Source: Przewalskia tangutica | Taxonomy: Eukaryota; Streptophyta; Magnoliopsida; Solanales; Solanaceae | Length of the DNA stretch: 64,000 nt | Assembly: GCA_029844215.1 (NCBI GenBank) | Contig: CM056733.1 | Location: 69,469,794-69,533,793 of the forward strand | Direction of reading: 5' to 3' | Part shown: piece by piece, positions 1 through 10,754 of the stretch | Numbering within the stretch: position 1 is the stretch's first letter | Layout: the number at the start of each line of letters is the position of its first letter | Notes under the pieces: model-generated | Told to the model about the DNA's origin: nothing | What the model saw: only the letters and a program-made list of their open reading frames with translations | Database searches by the model: none | Program-made: the position numbers and the translations under genes

Positions 1-1122
1 GACGATAAAATCTGAGCAAATCTATACACATACAGTAATCTAACCTTGAATTAACAACGGTAAGACATGAAAGGGGAAGTTAAAACGACGGTAAAACATA
101 ATTTAACCTTGGAGAAGAAGGAAGAGCAATTTGACGAAGTGGATGCGACGACGAGTGTAAAAGGGCGACGATGAGAAGTGGGAAGGGACGGCGACGATGG
201 CGGTGGGAAGAGGCGCGATCGCTATCGGGTAAGGGGGTGGCGACGGCTGGCAGTGGGGGAAGGGGCTTGCGACGGCAGGGAGTGTATAAAATTTGTGGTG
301 GTCGATCCGACGAACGGGAATGAATTGAAGGAGGTGACTGGTATCAAAATATCGGCAATACACGCTGAATCTATATATAATAACCACGACCGTCGACTGT
401 AACCCCGTTGGCCGGAATTTCAATGGCGGCGCCTAGGGTTACGTTTTAGATCGTGTTGGTCGATCTTGCTACTGGAGATGAATCGAAGCACCGCGTTGGT
501 ATAGAAATGACGGGGATGAGATGGTGGTCACAATAGTGTAACCCAATCCCGTCGATTCTACCTGAGTACGCCGGAAAGTGCGAAAAAACGACGGGGGTAT
601 TTCCGTCCAGAACTTCAATCGCAAAATTGACAGTGAAAACGTTGAAATTGTTGGTGATGGGTAGTATATAATTGTAGAAGATGAATAGACGAAGGTTTTG
701 GTATATCACACGATGTCGTAGCATACGTGGTTTGGCCGAAAAATTCAAATTTCCGGCGGCGTCACTGTAGCCCGCCGAAAATCGCTGGAACTATCTATAT
801 ATGAAAAATATATTTATGCTTTATACCTTCAAAAATATGAAAATGGGATTGGGCTCGGGTATTGGTTGTTTATTTGGGCTGGGGATTAAAACACTACCGT
901 CATATTAGCCTTGGAAAGTCGTTGCATTAGATAGGCTAATGCGACGGTCATGCTGAGGCGTTGCATTAGACTATATGAGACGTTGCATTAGCCTAGCTAA
1001 TGCAACGGCTACGAATTATAAGTTGCATCCGTCGCATTAGCCACATCTAATGCGACGGTACTATAACACCCGTTGCATTAGATCTACCTTAGCCGTCGCA
1101 TTAGTTCAGAAATGTAGTAGTG
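1..1122. mobile_element. CACTA (En/Spm) transposon, one terminal portion
   Basis: The segment ends at 1113-1122 with TGTAGTAGTG, the reverse complement of the CACTA-superfamily terminus CACTACTACA. Directly inside it lies a cluster of short direct and inverted subterminal repeats (919-1105), as expected where the transposase binds. At 1123 the sequence changes abruptly to a gypsy integrase gene, so the element sits inside that gene. The other end lies outside the window, so the 3-bp target duplication cannot be checked. Bases 1-880 are GC-richer and contain only short ORFs that I do not recognise; no transposase part is visible. The terminus is clear, while the assignment of everything back to base 1 is inference. 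Confidence 0.75.
919..1105. repeat. CACTA subterminal repeat cluster
   Basis: About ten copies of a motif close to CGTTGCATTAG or CTAATGCGACGG occur in both orientations within 190 bp. Many are paired as imperfect hairpins. In CACTA elements such motifs are transposase binding sites near the ends. Confidence 0.7.
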
Positions 1123-2127
1123 AGGAAGGACACTATACTAGTAATAGTAGACATGTATAGTAAATATGCACATTTTGTAGCTATTGCACATCTTTTCACT
1201 GTTTCTCAAATAGCTAGGATCTTCCTAGATAATATCTACAAACTACATGGGCTGCCCAAGAGTATAGTATCAGATAGAGATAAAATATTCATCAGTGGTT
1301 TCTGGAAGGAGTTGTTCAAACATCTGCAGGTTCAGTTGTGTTACAGTTCAGCCTACCATCCTCAAACAGATGGTCAAACTGAGAGACTTAATAGATGTTT
1401 AGAGAATTACCTAAGATTGCATAACTAGTCATAAACCCAAGGAATGGCATAAATGATTATCACAGTCAGAATTCCGGTACAACATCAATCACCATACTTC
1501 TCTAAAAATAACTCTATTTAAGGTGTTGTATGGGTATGATCCTCCCCAGTTGACATTCGAGCTCATTTCTCAATCCAAGATAGCCTCTGTGGACCATATG
1601 CTTAAGGAGAAACAGTTAATGTCTAAGGTTCTAAAAGAAAATTTGGCCAAGGCACAAAATAGAATGAAGATCAATGCTGACAAGAGGAGAACTGAGAGAG
1701 AATTCAATATAGGAGATTGGGTCTTCCTGAAATTTCAACCTTATAGGCAGACATCTATAGCCATAAGGAGGAGCCTCAAGTTAGCATCAAAGTATTGTGG
1801 TCCCTATCAGATTCTTCAAAGAATTGGGCATGTAGCTTACAAACTGGTCTTACCGATCACTGCTAAGATACATCCAGTCTTTCACATCTCCCAACTAAGA
1901 AAAGAGTAGGAGATCAAAGTATACCTTCGGTGGATCCACCATTTTTCTCTACAGAAGGACAATTATTAGTGGAACCAGTGGCAATACTGGACAGAAGATT
2001 GATAAGAAAGGGGAATAAGGCAACTATTCAAATCCTGGTTCAATGGGCAAATTTATCACCAGAAGAGGCAACTTGGGAAGATTATCAATTCGTGAAATCA
2101 CAATTTCCAGAGATAGCAGAATTCTGA
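1123..2127 (+). pseudogene. Chromovirus (Ty3/gypsy) integrase and chromodomain, 5' truncated and broken
   Basis: Remnant of a pol polyprotein. The first piece (to 1428) is the integrase core, which inserts retroelement cDNA into chromosomes. The DDE triad is visible: D in LVIVDMYSKYAHF, D in VSDRDKIF, and E in DGQTERLN, with the DDx35E spacing between the last two. A stop follows at 1426-1428 and the frame is broken to 1522. It resumes at 1523 (LYGYDPPQL, then HPVFHISQL near 1900), stops at 1907-1909, and ends with a chromodomain piece at 1930-2127 (NLSPEEATWEDYQF). The C-terminal chromodomain is diagnostic of chromoviruses. The gene is cut on the left by the CACTA insertion; gag, protease and RT would lie beyond it, outside the window. 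Not functional. Confidence 0.88.
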
Positions 2128-2156
2128 AGAATAACTGATTCTTAAGAAGGATGGAA

Positions 2157-2482
2157 TGTCACAATATAGTATCGTGACCCATTGTTATTACTTCATCTTA
2201 GTCCCTAAAGTGTCTAAGTCAATTAAGTTAGTCCCTAGTGATTTTACTTGTTACTTTAAGTTTAGTTATTTACATTTTAGTATCCTAAGTTTGTATGGAC
2301 AACATACCAGTGTAAATGCTATATCTAGCCTATTTTCATTCGGTGCATTTTTATCCAGAAATAGACAAACAAATTATTATCTTCTCTCTCTTACTTCTCC
2401 CATTTCCCTACGAACTCGCATAACAGACATCGATTCTGTTACATTTACAATGAGTATGATCTTAATATTTTGTACACATCAA
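2157..2482 (+). repeat. 3' LTR of the chromovirus (right limit unresolved)
   Basis: A purine-rich tract (AGAAGGATGGAA) lies 30 bp after the chromodomain stop. It is followed by TGTCACAATATAG, a typical TG-starting LTR. A possible CA end is near 2443-2449, but the LTR may continue across the TRIM insertion into 2836-2984 or later. The partner LTR is not in the window, so the end cannot be fixed. Confidence 0.6.
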
Positions 2483-2830
2483 TGTAAAGAATGGATCTTG
2501 AGCCTAACTTAACCTCAAAAGCTAGCTTGTAGGGTGAGGATTGTAAAAGTCCATATAAGGAGTCAATGTTCTCATTCCATATCCGATGTGAGACTCTTAA
2601 GTCTTAACACTCCCCGCACGCCCAGACTTTGTTAACTGGAGCGTGAATAATATAATTTGGGGACTCAACATCGGTGAACAAAGAATTGGAATGAGTTTGA
2701 CTCTGATATCATGTAAAGAATGAATTTTGGGCTTAACTCAACCCCAAAAGTTAGCTTGTAGGGTAAGGATATCAAAGTCCATATAAAGAGTTTATATTTT
2801 CATTTCATATTCGATGTGGGACTCTTAATA
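2483..2830 (-). mobile_element. TRIM (terminal-repeat retrotransposon in miniature), 348 bp
   Basis: Two direct repeats of 127 bp (2483-2609) and 119 bp (2712-2830), both starting TGTAAAGAATG, flank a ~100-bp non-coding centre. Read on the minus strand, the inner edge of the right repeat is followed by TGATATCAGAGTC, a match to the tRNA-Met primer-binding site. The inner edge of the left repeat is preceded by the purine tract GCGGGGAG. The whole is flanked by the 5-bp target duplication ATCAA (2478-2482 and 2831-2835). LTRs, PBS, PPT, duplication and lack of coding sequence together define a TRIM. It would need another retrotransposon's proteins to move. Confidence 0.85.
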
Positions 2831-2876
2831 ATCAAGTATTTATATAATGGACCTCAACTAACTTGAAATTGCAGCG

Positions 2877-2879
<3 letters not shown>

Positions 2880-2962
<83 letters not shown>
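2880..2962. repeat. (TTA)n microsatellite, ~27 units
   Basis: An uninterrupted run of TTA/ATT trinucleotides. Length estimates for such runs are unreliable in draft assemblies. Confidence 0.97.
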
Positions 2963-2964
<2 letters not shown>

Positions 2965-2992
2965 AGCCGACAACAATTAGTTCAGTTGAATC

Positions 2993-3814
2993 TAGGACTG
3001 GCCAGTGGGCCGGGCCGGGTCCGACCCGGTCCCGTCCCGACCCCGATTAAATTAAAAAAAAAAGCGGGTCCGGGGCTCGAACCGGGACGGGACATGGTAT
3101 GGTCCCGCCCGACCCGATCCCGTCCCGGTCTCGCCCCAGTCCCGCCACTTGCCAAAAATAGTCGTTGCAATAACAACCATTTTACATTTTGGCCGTTAGA
3201 TAACGGTCATTTTTGGCTTCCCCCAACCCCCCTACCCCCTTTATATTTATTTTTAACCCCTAAGTTATTATATTTAGAAACTAGAAAAAGTATTTTCAAA
3301 TTGGTAATATATTATTATATTTCATTGCAATTTTAGTTTTTTTTTCTATGTCTTTTGCAAAATAATTCAACAACAGTACACTACAATGTTTTAATTCTGA
3401 ATCTTGTATATTTCAATGAAATAATTAATAATATAAGAGGCACAAAATAGCCTTGCGATGTTTTTTTTACACTCTTCTTGTTTTTGTTTAATTATTTAGT
3501 TTATAAATATATATGAGTATAATACTATAATACTATAATAGTATAATAGTATAATAGTATAATATGAGTATATGAATATCACTATAATATGACTATATGT
3601 TACTTTGTTAGTAATTTAGTATTTTTAATTTAGTGGAAAAAATTAAAAAAATGTCCCTTGGCCCCGTCCGTCCCGTCCGACTAATCGCCACCGGACCGGT
3701 GATCGAGACGGACACGGTATCGTCCCGCTAGTACCGATCCCACCTGGCCCGCCCCGTTCCCACCCCGCCTATCCCGATCCGAGTGGGCCGGGCCCGGCCC
3801 ACTGACCAGCCCTA
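2993..3814 (+). mobile_element. Non-autonomous hAT element (hAT1), internally deleted
   Basis: The ends form imperfect inverted repeats: TAGGACTGGCCAGTGGGCC on the left, and GGCCCACTGACCAGCCCTA on the right. An exact 8-bp target duplication, GTTGAATC, flanks it (2985-2992 and 3815-3822), as expected for the hAT superfamily. The subterminal regions are rich in GGGAC/GTCCC motifs. Its left part (about 3150-3280) and right part (about 3310-3490) match the untranslated ends of the larger hAT2 and hAT3 elements in this window. It is therefore a deletion derivative of that family, with the transposase gene removed. Orientation is assigned from the match to hAT2. Confidence 0.9.
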
Positions 3815-3927
3815 GTTGAATCTAACCCGAAATTTGCCGCCTTTGCGTAGATGTAGTTCTTTTTATACGTGTTTATCTGTTGCCATTACCATATGTGTAC
3901 TGTGTAATATATTAATTATTCTATATA

Positions 3928-5404
3928 CTTCCTCCGTCATTTTTATTTATCCACTTTTAATTTTGCATATCCTTTAAGAATTAATAAGGGCATGTTTGGA
4001 AAGCTAAACATATTATTGAATTTAATTACACAGTTTGACATGTTTAGCCGACCAAGTAATTATATGGTGAACATGTAATTGGGTGTAACTGAGAGGAGAA
4101 ATTATACTCTCTAATTTTCGGAAGGGGGAGGGGTATTAAGAATTGAGTGTAATTACACCCTGGAATTACAAGGTTACTTTTAAATCTTTTTTCTTTTTTT
4201 AATTTTTAACTATTTTTACTTTTTTAAAATATTCTATTTTTATTTTTTATTTACATTTTAAATTATTTTATTTTTAAAATATAATTTTATATTATTATCT
4301 TTCATTTTATTTTTTCTCATTTCCAAACCTTTCCTTCTTGTGATTCCATGTAATTGCTCGGATTTTAATTGTTTCTTATTTTCTTCATTTAGCGTAACTA
4401 TGTTATTCTTATAATTTTTGAAATTACACTTTCTAATAATAGAAAGAATGAGTCATTAACAAACTTAACATACAACGAGTGATGTTATTAAAATAGAATT
4501 TCATCGCTGAATGAGGTTATAGACTTATAAATGTTTCATTTTCTTTTGAATAATATTTACTTAAGTTATGTTGGAATTTATTTTATGTTATGTATGAATT
4601 TGACATAAAAGTATCATGTTAAATTAAAAAAAAAATGAGTATTTTTTTTTAGGTTATATTTGTGATTTCAGTTTATTTGCTTTGGTACTATTGACTTATT
4701 TACATTGCATATTATTCATTTTCCACTTACAATTGATAGATTATTTTTTTCTCAAACATTTGAATAGTGTTACGACATTATATGTATTAATATTAATCTT
4801 CTAATCAAACATATATACATCCAATGATGTTCTTACAAAATGTGTGCTTTTAATTTTTGTAATTAGCTAAATTAAATTATAAGTAATATGAAAATATATT
4901 ATTACTTTTACAATATTATTTATAATTATGTGATTATTAATTAATATATTTTCAAGAAATCATATGTATCTTAAATACCTAATTTAATATATCATTTATA
5001 AAGGCATGTATTTGTCAAGTATTAATTTTTATTTTTAAACTCATCTAACTGTGTAATTACACATATGCAATCAAACAATATGCTTGTAATTACACTGTAA
5101 TTAGGTCATAACAAACAAACATGTCCTCGTAATTACTAGGATGTGTAATTACTACTCTAGTAATTACACTAATTCCAATTACCAATTGGCTCTCCAAACA
5201 GACCCTAAATGAAGGGCATATTTTACCATGATACCCATATTAATTGGTGTATAATCTTAATAAGCCTTAAAAAATAATTTGAAATGAGTAATTAATGTTA
5301 TGGGTAAAATAGAAAACATAAATTATTTTTCTCTTGATATGTTAAATTTGACAAATAAAATGATTTTTTTAGGATAATGGACAAATAAAAGTGAACAGAT
5401 GGAG
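3928..5404. mobile_element. Stowaway-type MITE (Tc1/mariner), split by a Tourist-like element
   Basis: The left end, CTTCCTCCGTC, pairs with the right end, CAGATGGAG, and both are flanked by TA (3926-3927 and 5405-5406). This is the Stowaway signature. The inner ends are also complementary: TTTTTATTTATCCACTTTTA on the left against a 3' copy of the same sequence in inverse orientation near 5375-5395. Without the insert at 3988-5205 the MITE is about 260 bp. No coding capacity. Confidence 0.8.
3988..5205. mobile_element. Tourist/PIF-Harbinger-like non-autonomous element, 1.2 kb
   Basis: The terminal inverted repeats are GGGCATGTTTGGAAAGC (left) and GCTCTCCAAACAGACCC (right). The flanking target duplication is TAA (3985-3987 and 5206-5208). 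A GGG/C-TGTTTGG terminus and a TAA duplication are hallmarks of the Tourist group mobilised by PIF/Harbinger transposases. Subterminal repeats of TGTAATTAC type occur near both ends. The AT-rich interior has no ORF of note. At 1218 bp it is long for a MITE. Confidence 0.82.
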
Positions 5405-5428
5405 TATATTATAACAATAATAAGTTCG

Positions 5429-5586
5429 TGTAAAATTGTATTAATCTCTATTTGGGAGTCTTTCTCATTAATATATATATAGTGTGTGTACAATGTGGAA
5501 TCCCAATACAATAAGGATCATATATCTATCATAATTATACAACACTAAATATGGCTAAATATATGGACATTATACACGTTAATACA
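5429..5586 (-). repeat. 3' LTR of C1 (158 bp)
   Basis: It aligns along its length with 30627-30786, sharing for example TAAGGATCATATATCTA and the end ATGGACATTATACACGTTAA. It is bordered outside by GTTCG and inside by the purine tract GAGGGGG (minus strand), the primer for plus-strand DNA synthesis. Confidence 0.9.
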
Positions 5587-5993
5587 CCCCCTCAGTCGGA
5601 GCGGGAGGAGGCCCGATGCTAAGACTGGATCTGAAGTCAAGAAAGAGTTGTCTGGGAAGGCCTTTCGTGAATATATCTACATGCAACACCTTAACATGAC
5701 CGAGAGCAACCTTCTCACGAACAAATTGTATATCCATCTCAATGTGTTTGGTTCGCTGATGCTGAACCAGATTATGAGATAAATATATGGCGGATCTCAG
5801 CAACATTATTTGCAACGCCTCTATACTCTGCTTCTGCACTCGAACGGGATAAGGTGGCTTGCCTCTTGGCAGACCATGAAATGAGGTTATCCCCTAAGAA
5901 CACACAGTAGTCGGAGGTAGAGCGTCGTGTGTACGGACATTCTGCCCAATCAACATCTATATATAATAACAACCTGGTCGGTGCTGAGGGATA
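5587..5993 (-). pseudogene. C1 RNase H fragment
   Basis: Two overlapping minus-strand frames carry copia RNase H motifs. YIDVDWAECPYTRRSTS lies near 5900-5965, where the D of DWA is a metal-binding residue, and SRSSAEAEYRG near 5800. The following piece contains RTKHIEMDIQFVREK. RNase H degrades the RNA template during reverse transcription. A frameshift separates the pieces. The gene is cut on its 5' side by gypsy A; the RT part resumes at 23393. Confidence 0.88.
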
Positions 5994-6486
5994 TAAGTTG
6001 TTATACCCCGTATTTCCAGAGTATGTATGCGAGGACGTACATACGAATATTCAAGCCCTAATTAGGTTAAGGATGAAATTGTGAACTTTCGACGGAAAAG
6101 ATTCCGAACCTTGTGAAGGAAATTCTACGTTTTTAATATTTTAACCGATTACGGATTTTTCCGAGAAACGAAATATTTTGGACCAATAGGAGGGCGACAT
6201 GTGTCACCCTTAGTTGGCATGGGTTGGACGAAAATGTTGGCCAAGTGGACAAGGTCAAATGGTCAAGTCTTGGAAGATATTTCTTTGGGTGAGTGGGGGT
6301 AGGTAGGGACGTTTTTTTGTGCCTAGTGGAAGGCCACATGGCTCTTTGTTGTGGGGGACATATGTCCCAAGGTTGTGGTGGACATATGTCCCAACATTGT
6401 GGTGGACACTTGGTTGGAAGACCTCATTCTTCGCATGGATCCAAATCTTCACCCTCCATTTGTTTTAATCTTGGCCCTTGGTGGTT

Positions 6487-6495
6487 CTATAAATA
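6487..6495 (+). promoter_or_regulatory. TATA box of LTR A1
   Basis: CTATAAATA followed by a C run, about 490 bp into the LTR. The same motif and context recur at matching positions in LTR A2 and in both B LTRs, which supports a conserved Pol II promoter. Confidence 0.65.
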
Positions 6496-7997
6496 CCCCC
6501 CCCCTCTTGTGCAAGACTTCTTCATCCACAAAACAATTTCCAATTCTTAAAATCCTTCTCCCCCTTTGAGAAGATCTCGTCCAAACATCCCCTTCCTAGT
6601 AGCTCTCCGAAACTCTCCCCTCTTGATAGTTCTCGTCCCACACCCTCTCCTTAACCAAACTTTGCCCAAAAATTCCTAAACTCTTAAGTGTTCTTCCTTA
6701 GTGTATTAGAAAGATTATTAACCAAAAGGTTAGAAAAGATTTCACACCCTAGCCCCTAAAGCCTCACCTTGGCCGAGAGTTGTGAGGACAAGAACCTTAG
6801 TGTTCTTCACTTATTTAGGTTGGTTCTTAAAGAGGAGTGGTTAGGAGCGTATAGGGGTTGCTTGAGCGGTTGAGCGCGGAGTAGGAGCTAAACGTTGCTC
6901 AGGATCGACATTAAATCTTGAATAATTTTGGGCTTATCGAGGTAATTAATCCTGTCCTTCTATTGTAATTGGAGATTACATACTGTAGTAGTATAGAAAT
7001 GAGTATAAGTTATAGAAGGATGGTATAAGAGAAGAGAATTGAACCGCATGCTTACATGTGCTGTATTTACGAGACTTGTGTAGTTGACGGCAGGGAAACG
7101 CCCAAATTTTCTTAGAATAGAGAACCTTCTGCTTAGAATGTTCTACAGAGTAGTCTAGATGTTGATAGACGTATATGGCCATTATAGGTTGAATTTCTGC
7201 GAGTAGCGTGTTCTACTTGAAGGGTGGACAAGGCTAGCAGGGTTATAGTACGGTGGAGCGTTTTGCTATTTGTCGATAATCGTCGCGAGGTATGTGAACC
7301 TCTTCCTATCCTTTCTAGCATGATGTTTGTAAACTATGTAGCACGGTGACGACGTGTGCTAAATGAATTGGGTTGGTTTAAAACATAAAGTGTTATAACG
7401 GCTTTATGGGAAGTTTGTTATAACAACTTTATGTAGGTAAGAAATGGGTTGTTGATTTTAAGAAAATAAGAGACTTGACTTAATTGACTTGATATGAATT
7501 TTATTAAAAAGTTGTGAAACCTCATTCGTGAGTAATGAGTACTTGGTTTTTAACTATAAGTTATATTGATTTCGAAATGAGAATAAGTATCGAACAAACC
7601 ATCGCAGCGTTAATAAAGGAAAATGTATTGACAAATAATTAATTATATTAAAACCAAGAGAAACCTCCATCTGCATGTAAGCTAAGATAAGACAAAATTG
7701 TATTACATTTCCTAGACCATGGTCGCTTTAATAATATTGTTATAAACAATAATAAACTACTCACACATAATATATATGTTACTCAATTTTGTTAAAAGAA
7801 GAAATTACGTCTTTAAGTGATTAGGACTATGAACTATGAAATCTTTCTAAAATAAGAGACTTAAGTATTTAAAAATATAACTTGAACTTTTGGAAAAGAA
7901 TGTTGTTACTTGACCTTAAAAAGGGAAAATATGTCGTTTAAAATGAAGGCATGGTATTGTCTTAACTGTCTTAAAAGAGGGTTTAAATGTTATGGAC

Positions 7998-8352
7998 GAT
8001 TCTTCACCGAGTCCCACGGGACGGGTCGACATGTATTCCATACGATTCTTCACCGAGTCCCACGGACGGGTCGACACGATTTCATACGATTCTTCACCGA
8101 GTCCCATGGACGGGTCGACACGTATTCCATACGATTCTTCACCGAGTCTCTGGACGGGTCGACACGTATTCCATACGATTCTTCACCGAGTCCCATGGAC
8201 GGGTCGACATGTATTCCATACGATTCTTCACCGAGTCCCAGGATGGGCCGACACGATTTCATCCGATTCTTCACCGAGTCCCACGGACGGGCCGAGACAC
8301 GATACCACACGATTCCACCTCGATTCCCATGGACGGGCCGAGACATGTTATA
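7998..8352 (+). repeat. Tandem array in LTR A1, eight 43-46-bp units
   Basis: Units begin GATTCTTCACCGAGTCCC, followed by a GGACGGGTCGACA core and ATTCCATAC. Unit starts are about 7998, 8042, 8088, 8133, 8177, 8222, 8265 and a degenerate last one at 8311. ORFs read through the array in several frames because of its periodicity and are not genes. Confidence 0.93.
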
Positions 8353-8938
8353 CGATAATATCGCTTATATCCTAGATCGCCGCGGTGAGGAAAGAGTTCC
8401 ACGCACGAGGATGACTTTGAGTGAGTCCCCGCTTGACATGACTACTTTTATGTTGTAAATCGTAGTTTCGTTATCATACATGTCTCTGCTTTATATAAAC
8501 CGTTATGATTTCATTTACGATATTTTCTAGTTTCACATACTGTACCGCCAGATCGACTCATTCGGGGCCGTTCATGCCGCAGTAGAGGCACACCGCTTGT
8601 TGATCCTCGCCATGTGGTCACGCTCAGCTTTTGGGAAGTTCCGTGTCTCCGAGGCTTATCTTTCGTATAGTCCGCTGTAGGTACTTACATTCGTGGTGGC
8701 GGGGCCCCGTCCCGCCATTGTTATAACATTCTTGAGGTCCGTAGTAATCGCCAAGTGTGGTTTGTAAAAGGGATGTAATCGCTCAAGTTTTTATATATAT
8801 ATGCCGAAAGACAACATTTCTCGATAAACTGCTTTCACTTCATATTGTTTCATGTCTTGTTTTTATATTCCGCCGTTACTCGATGTATGTTCACCGGGTG
8901 CCCGTAAGGCACCGCCACGGCCCGGTTCGGTCGTGACA

Positions 8939-8960
8939 AAAGTGGTATCGTGAGCGCTTA
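8939..8960 (+). other. Primer-binding site of gypsy A (variant)
   Basis: Immediately after the LTR, AAAGTGGTATCGTGAGCGC resembles the usual tRNA-Met PBS, TGGTATCAGAGC, but has CGTG where CA is expected. The same variant occurs in gypsy B. It may be real or a shared sequencing artefact. Confidence 0.7.
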
Positions 8961-9119
8961 ATCTCTGAAAGTGTCTACGCATCGATCTAGTAGTTCGATT
9001 ATCGCGTGTTGGCACCACACCAATAATCGTGAGGCTATAGGATATTTAGGATTGGTTTCCATTCTTCTCATTCCGAGATCGTGCCTTAGAGTTGTGTTAT
9101 AAGTCGACCTCTAACGCAC

Positions 9120-10150
9120 TTTTATGCCGCTTATGCCTCACGCAGGCAATCGTGGCCCAAAAGCGGCAAGGCAACAGGCGAGGAGTCGCGAGTAGAGTAG
9201 GCGGTCTCACCGAGACCACAAGACTGAGCCTCCACCCCACACCGGAGCAGAGGAGACGGGTTACAGCGAGATGGCCCGATTATTGGCCGTGATAGTGGCA
9301 AGGCACGAGGATAAGCCGACGCGCAATTCCGTGACGCAGAGTACCCGTAGTTCACCCGAGAGCGGATAGTTTGAGATCGCGGACTTTACGAGTCGCACCG
9401 CCAACGCTTTATGGATCGAGGCCCGAGGATGATCCGCAGAGTTCATCCGACGCTGACGGATCGCGAGAGTGATCAAGGCTTCGAGACCGAGCCGTGGTCT
9501 TAGGTTCGCATCGCCGCGTGATACCGCAATCGATCGTTTGATTCGCGAAGACGCCCCGGGAGACGCGCCTCGGTATTTGGGGACGAGTTCTCGAGGCATT
9601 TCACCACTTCTTGCCTCCGCAGATGGCGAGGGCACGCCGGCGATTTACGCCGAGACAGCAGGCGACGGTTCGGGAGTACAACGTGAGTTCGACTCATCGC
9701 TCGGTATGTCCTCGCTAGTAGCCGAGCATGGAGGACGAGTACACCGCCACGCCACCGCTCGATGACTACTTGGCGAGGCTTGTTCGGTGTAGCCCTTCAC
9801 CGCATGGACATTGCCCGCACGCAGCTTATGCACTGATGTGAGGAGCGGAGGGTCGACGGAATGACCGAGATCAGGCAGAGGCCGAATAAGCAGGTCCTTG
9901 GTAACTTTCGAGGCGAACCGCCAAGAAGAAAGTTAGTTATGCACCTCCGCCAAGACAGAGTGGTCCTCCGCGCCTTCGTGACGCTCGGTATTCGAGCTGG
10001 TCGAGCTCCAGGCTTCGTTCACAGTGTATACGGTTCTAGCCACGGGTTCATGTTTTTCTCGGTGTGCACGATGCGCAAACATCATCCCGAGTGTCGTTTT
10101 ATCGGTGCTTGTTTCACCGCGCCGCCGTGTGGACGAGAGACCGCCCTGTA
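9120..10150 (+). pseudogene. Gag remnant of gypsy A
   Basis: Gag forms the particle that packages the retroelement RNA. Pieces in different frames resemble Tekay-type gag: EMEDRVHRYAT-like residues near 9730-9760, MDIARTQL near 9800-9830, and a zinc-knuckle-like stretch near 10060-10130 with KHHPECRF and GACFT. The frame changes many times within 1 kb. The parallel region of gypsy B (17310-18242) holds a longer open stretch. Some of the breaks may be small sequencing indels, since the two copies differ mostly by one- or two-base gaps. Confidence 0.6.
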
Positions 10151-10754
10151 GGAGGATACATGTAGAATGACGCAGCCTACGGTCATGGCGTGTTCATCGC
10201 TTCTATAACTATGCGGCAGGCGTGATTAGGATTAAAGCGACGGAAGGAAAATGAAGCGATGATACAGGTATATTCTTACCCCTCTAGAGACTAGTATGCG
10301 TTGATGATATGACGAAGTGCTAAGTATTATGTTCAGATAGCATTATGTAAATTGTGTTTAGAAAACATGGTTAGTTAGAAGGGTAAGATTGGGGACAGGG
10401 AAATTGTGAGCCTTAGAATATTATACATAGAGACCTTAGATGCGAGGCCATCTTGAGTAAAAGATTTATTTTTATGTTGACCTTTATCGAAGTGCATAGT
10501 ATACGTGGGATATAATTGTGTGATAAGTCCCTGAGTGGTATTAAATAAAAGAGGGTAGTTGAGCTAAGGAGACCACTAGGTTTTTTCATGACTTGATTAG
10601 TGAGATTGTTCCGGATCGGGGGAAACAAGAGTTTGGCGCGATAGCGGGTCGTCAGGCCGATCGCGTTAACCCGCCGCCCGTTATGCGGGCCGGGCTTCGA
10701 GGTGGTCCCGCCCGTGGTAGGTCACGAGGCGCGCTAGGCCCAAGTTTAGACGAC
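10151..10754 (+). other. Non-coding link between gag and integrase remnants in gypsy A
   Basis: Where protease, RT and RNase H would be expected there are only about 600 bp of sequence without RT motifs. It matches the corresponding stretch of gypsy B (about 18243-18660), for example near GCATTATGTAA and GAAAACATGG. The deletion therefore predates both elements. Confidence 0.6.

Larger units (their letters stand above)
5999..8938 (+). repeat. 5' LTR of gypsy A
   Basis: 2940 bp, TG...CA, matching 11470-14012 plus 23000-23387. It contains a TATA box (6487-6495), a motif near 7390-7430 in which GTGTTATAACGGCTTTATGG is followed by a near copy, and an eight-unit tandem array (7998-8352). It ends in CGTGACA next to the PBS. 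Confidence 0.9.

Noticed and set aside
2483..2830. Cassandra-type TRIM with a 5S rRNA promoter
   Set aside because: The LTRs show no 5S-like internal promoter words, so only a generic TRIM call is supported.
2863..3336. Open frame encoding a long poly-tyrosine run
   Set aside because: It is a read-through of the (TTA)n microsatellite and the hAT1 end, with no gene-like content.
7998..8352. CRISPR-like regular repeats
   Set aside because: The units are contiguous tandem copies without unique spacers and lie in a plant LTR.
7910..8458. Several overlapping ORFs of 98-182 codons on both strands
   Set aside because: They come from the ~45-bp tandem array in the gypsy A LTR, whose near-constant period keeps several frames open. 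The same occurs at 13326-13881.
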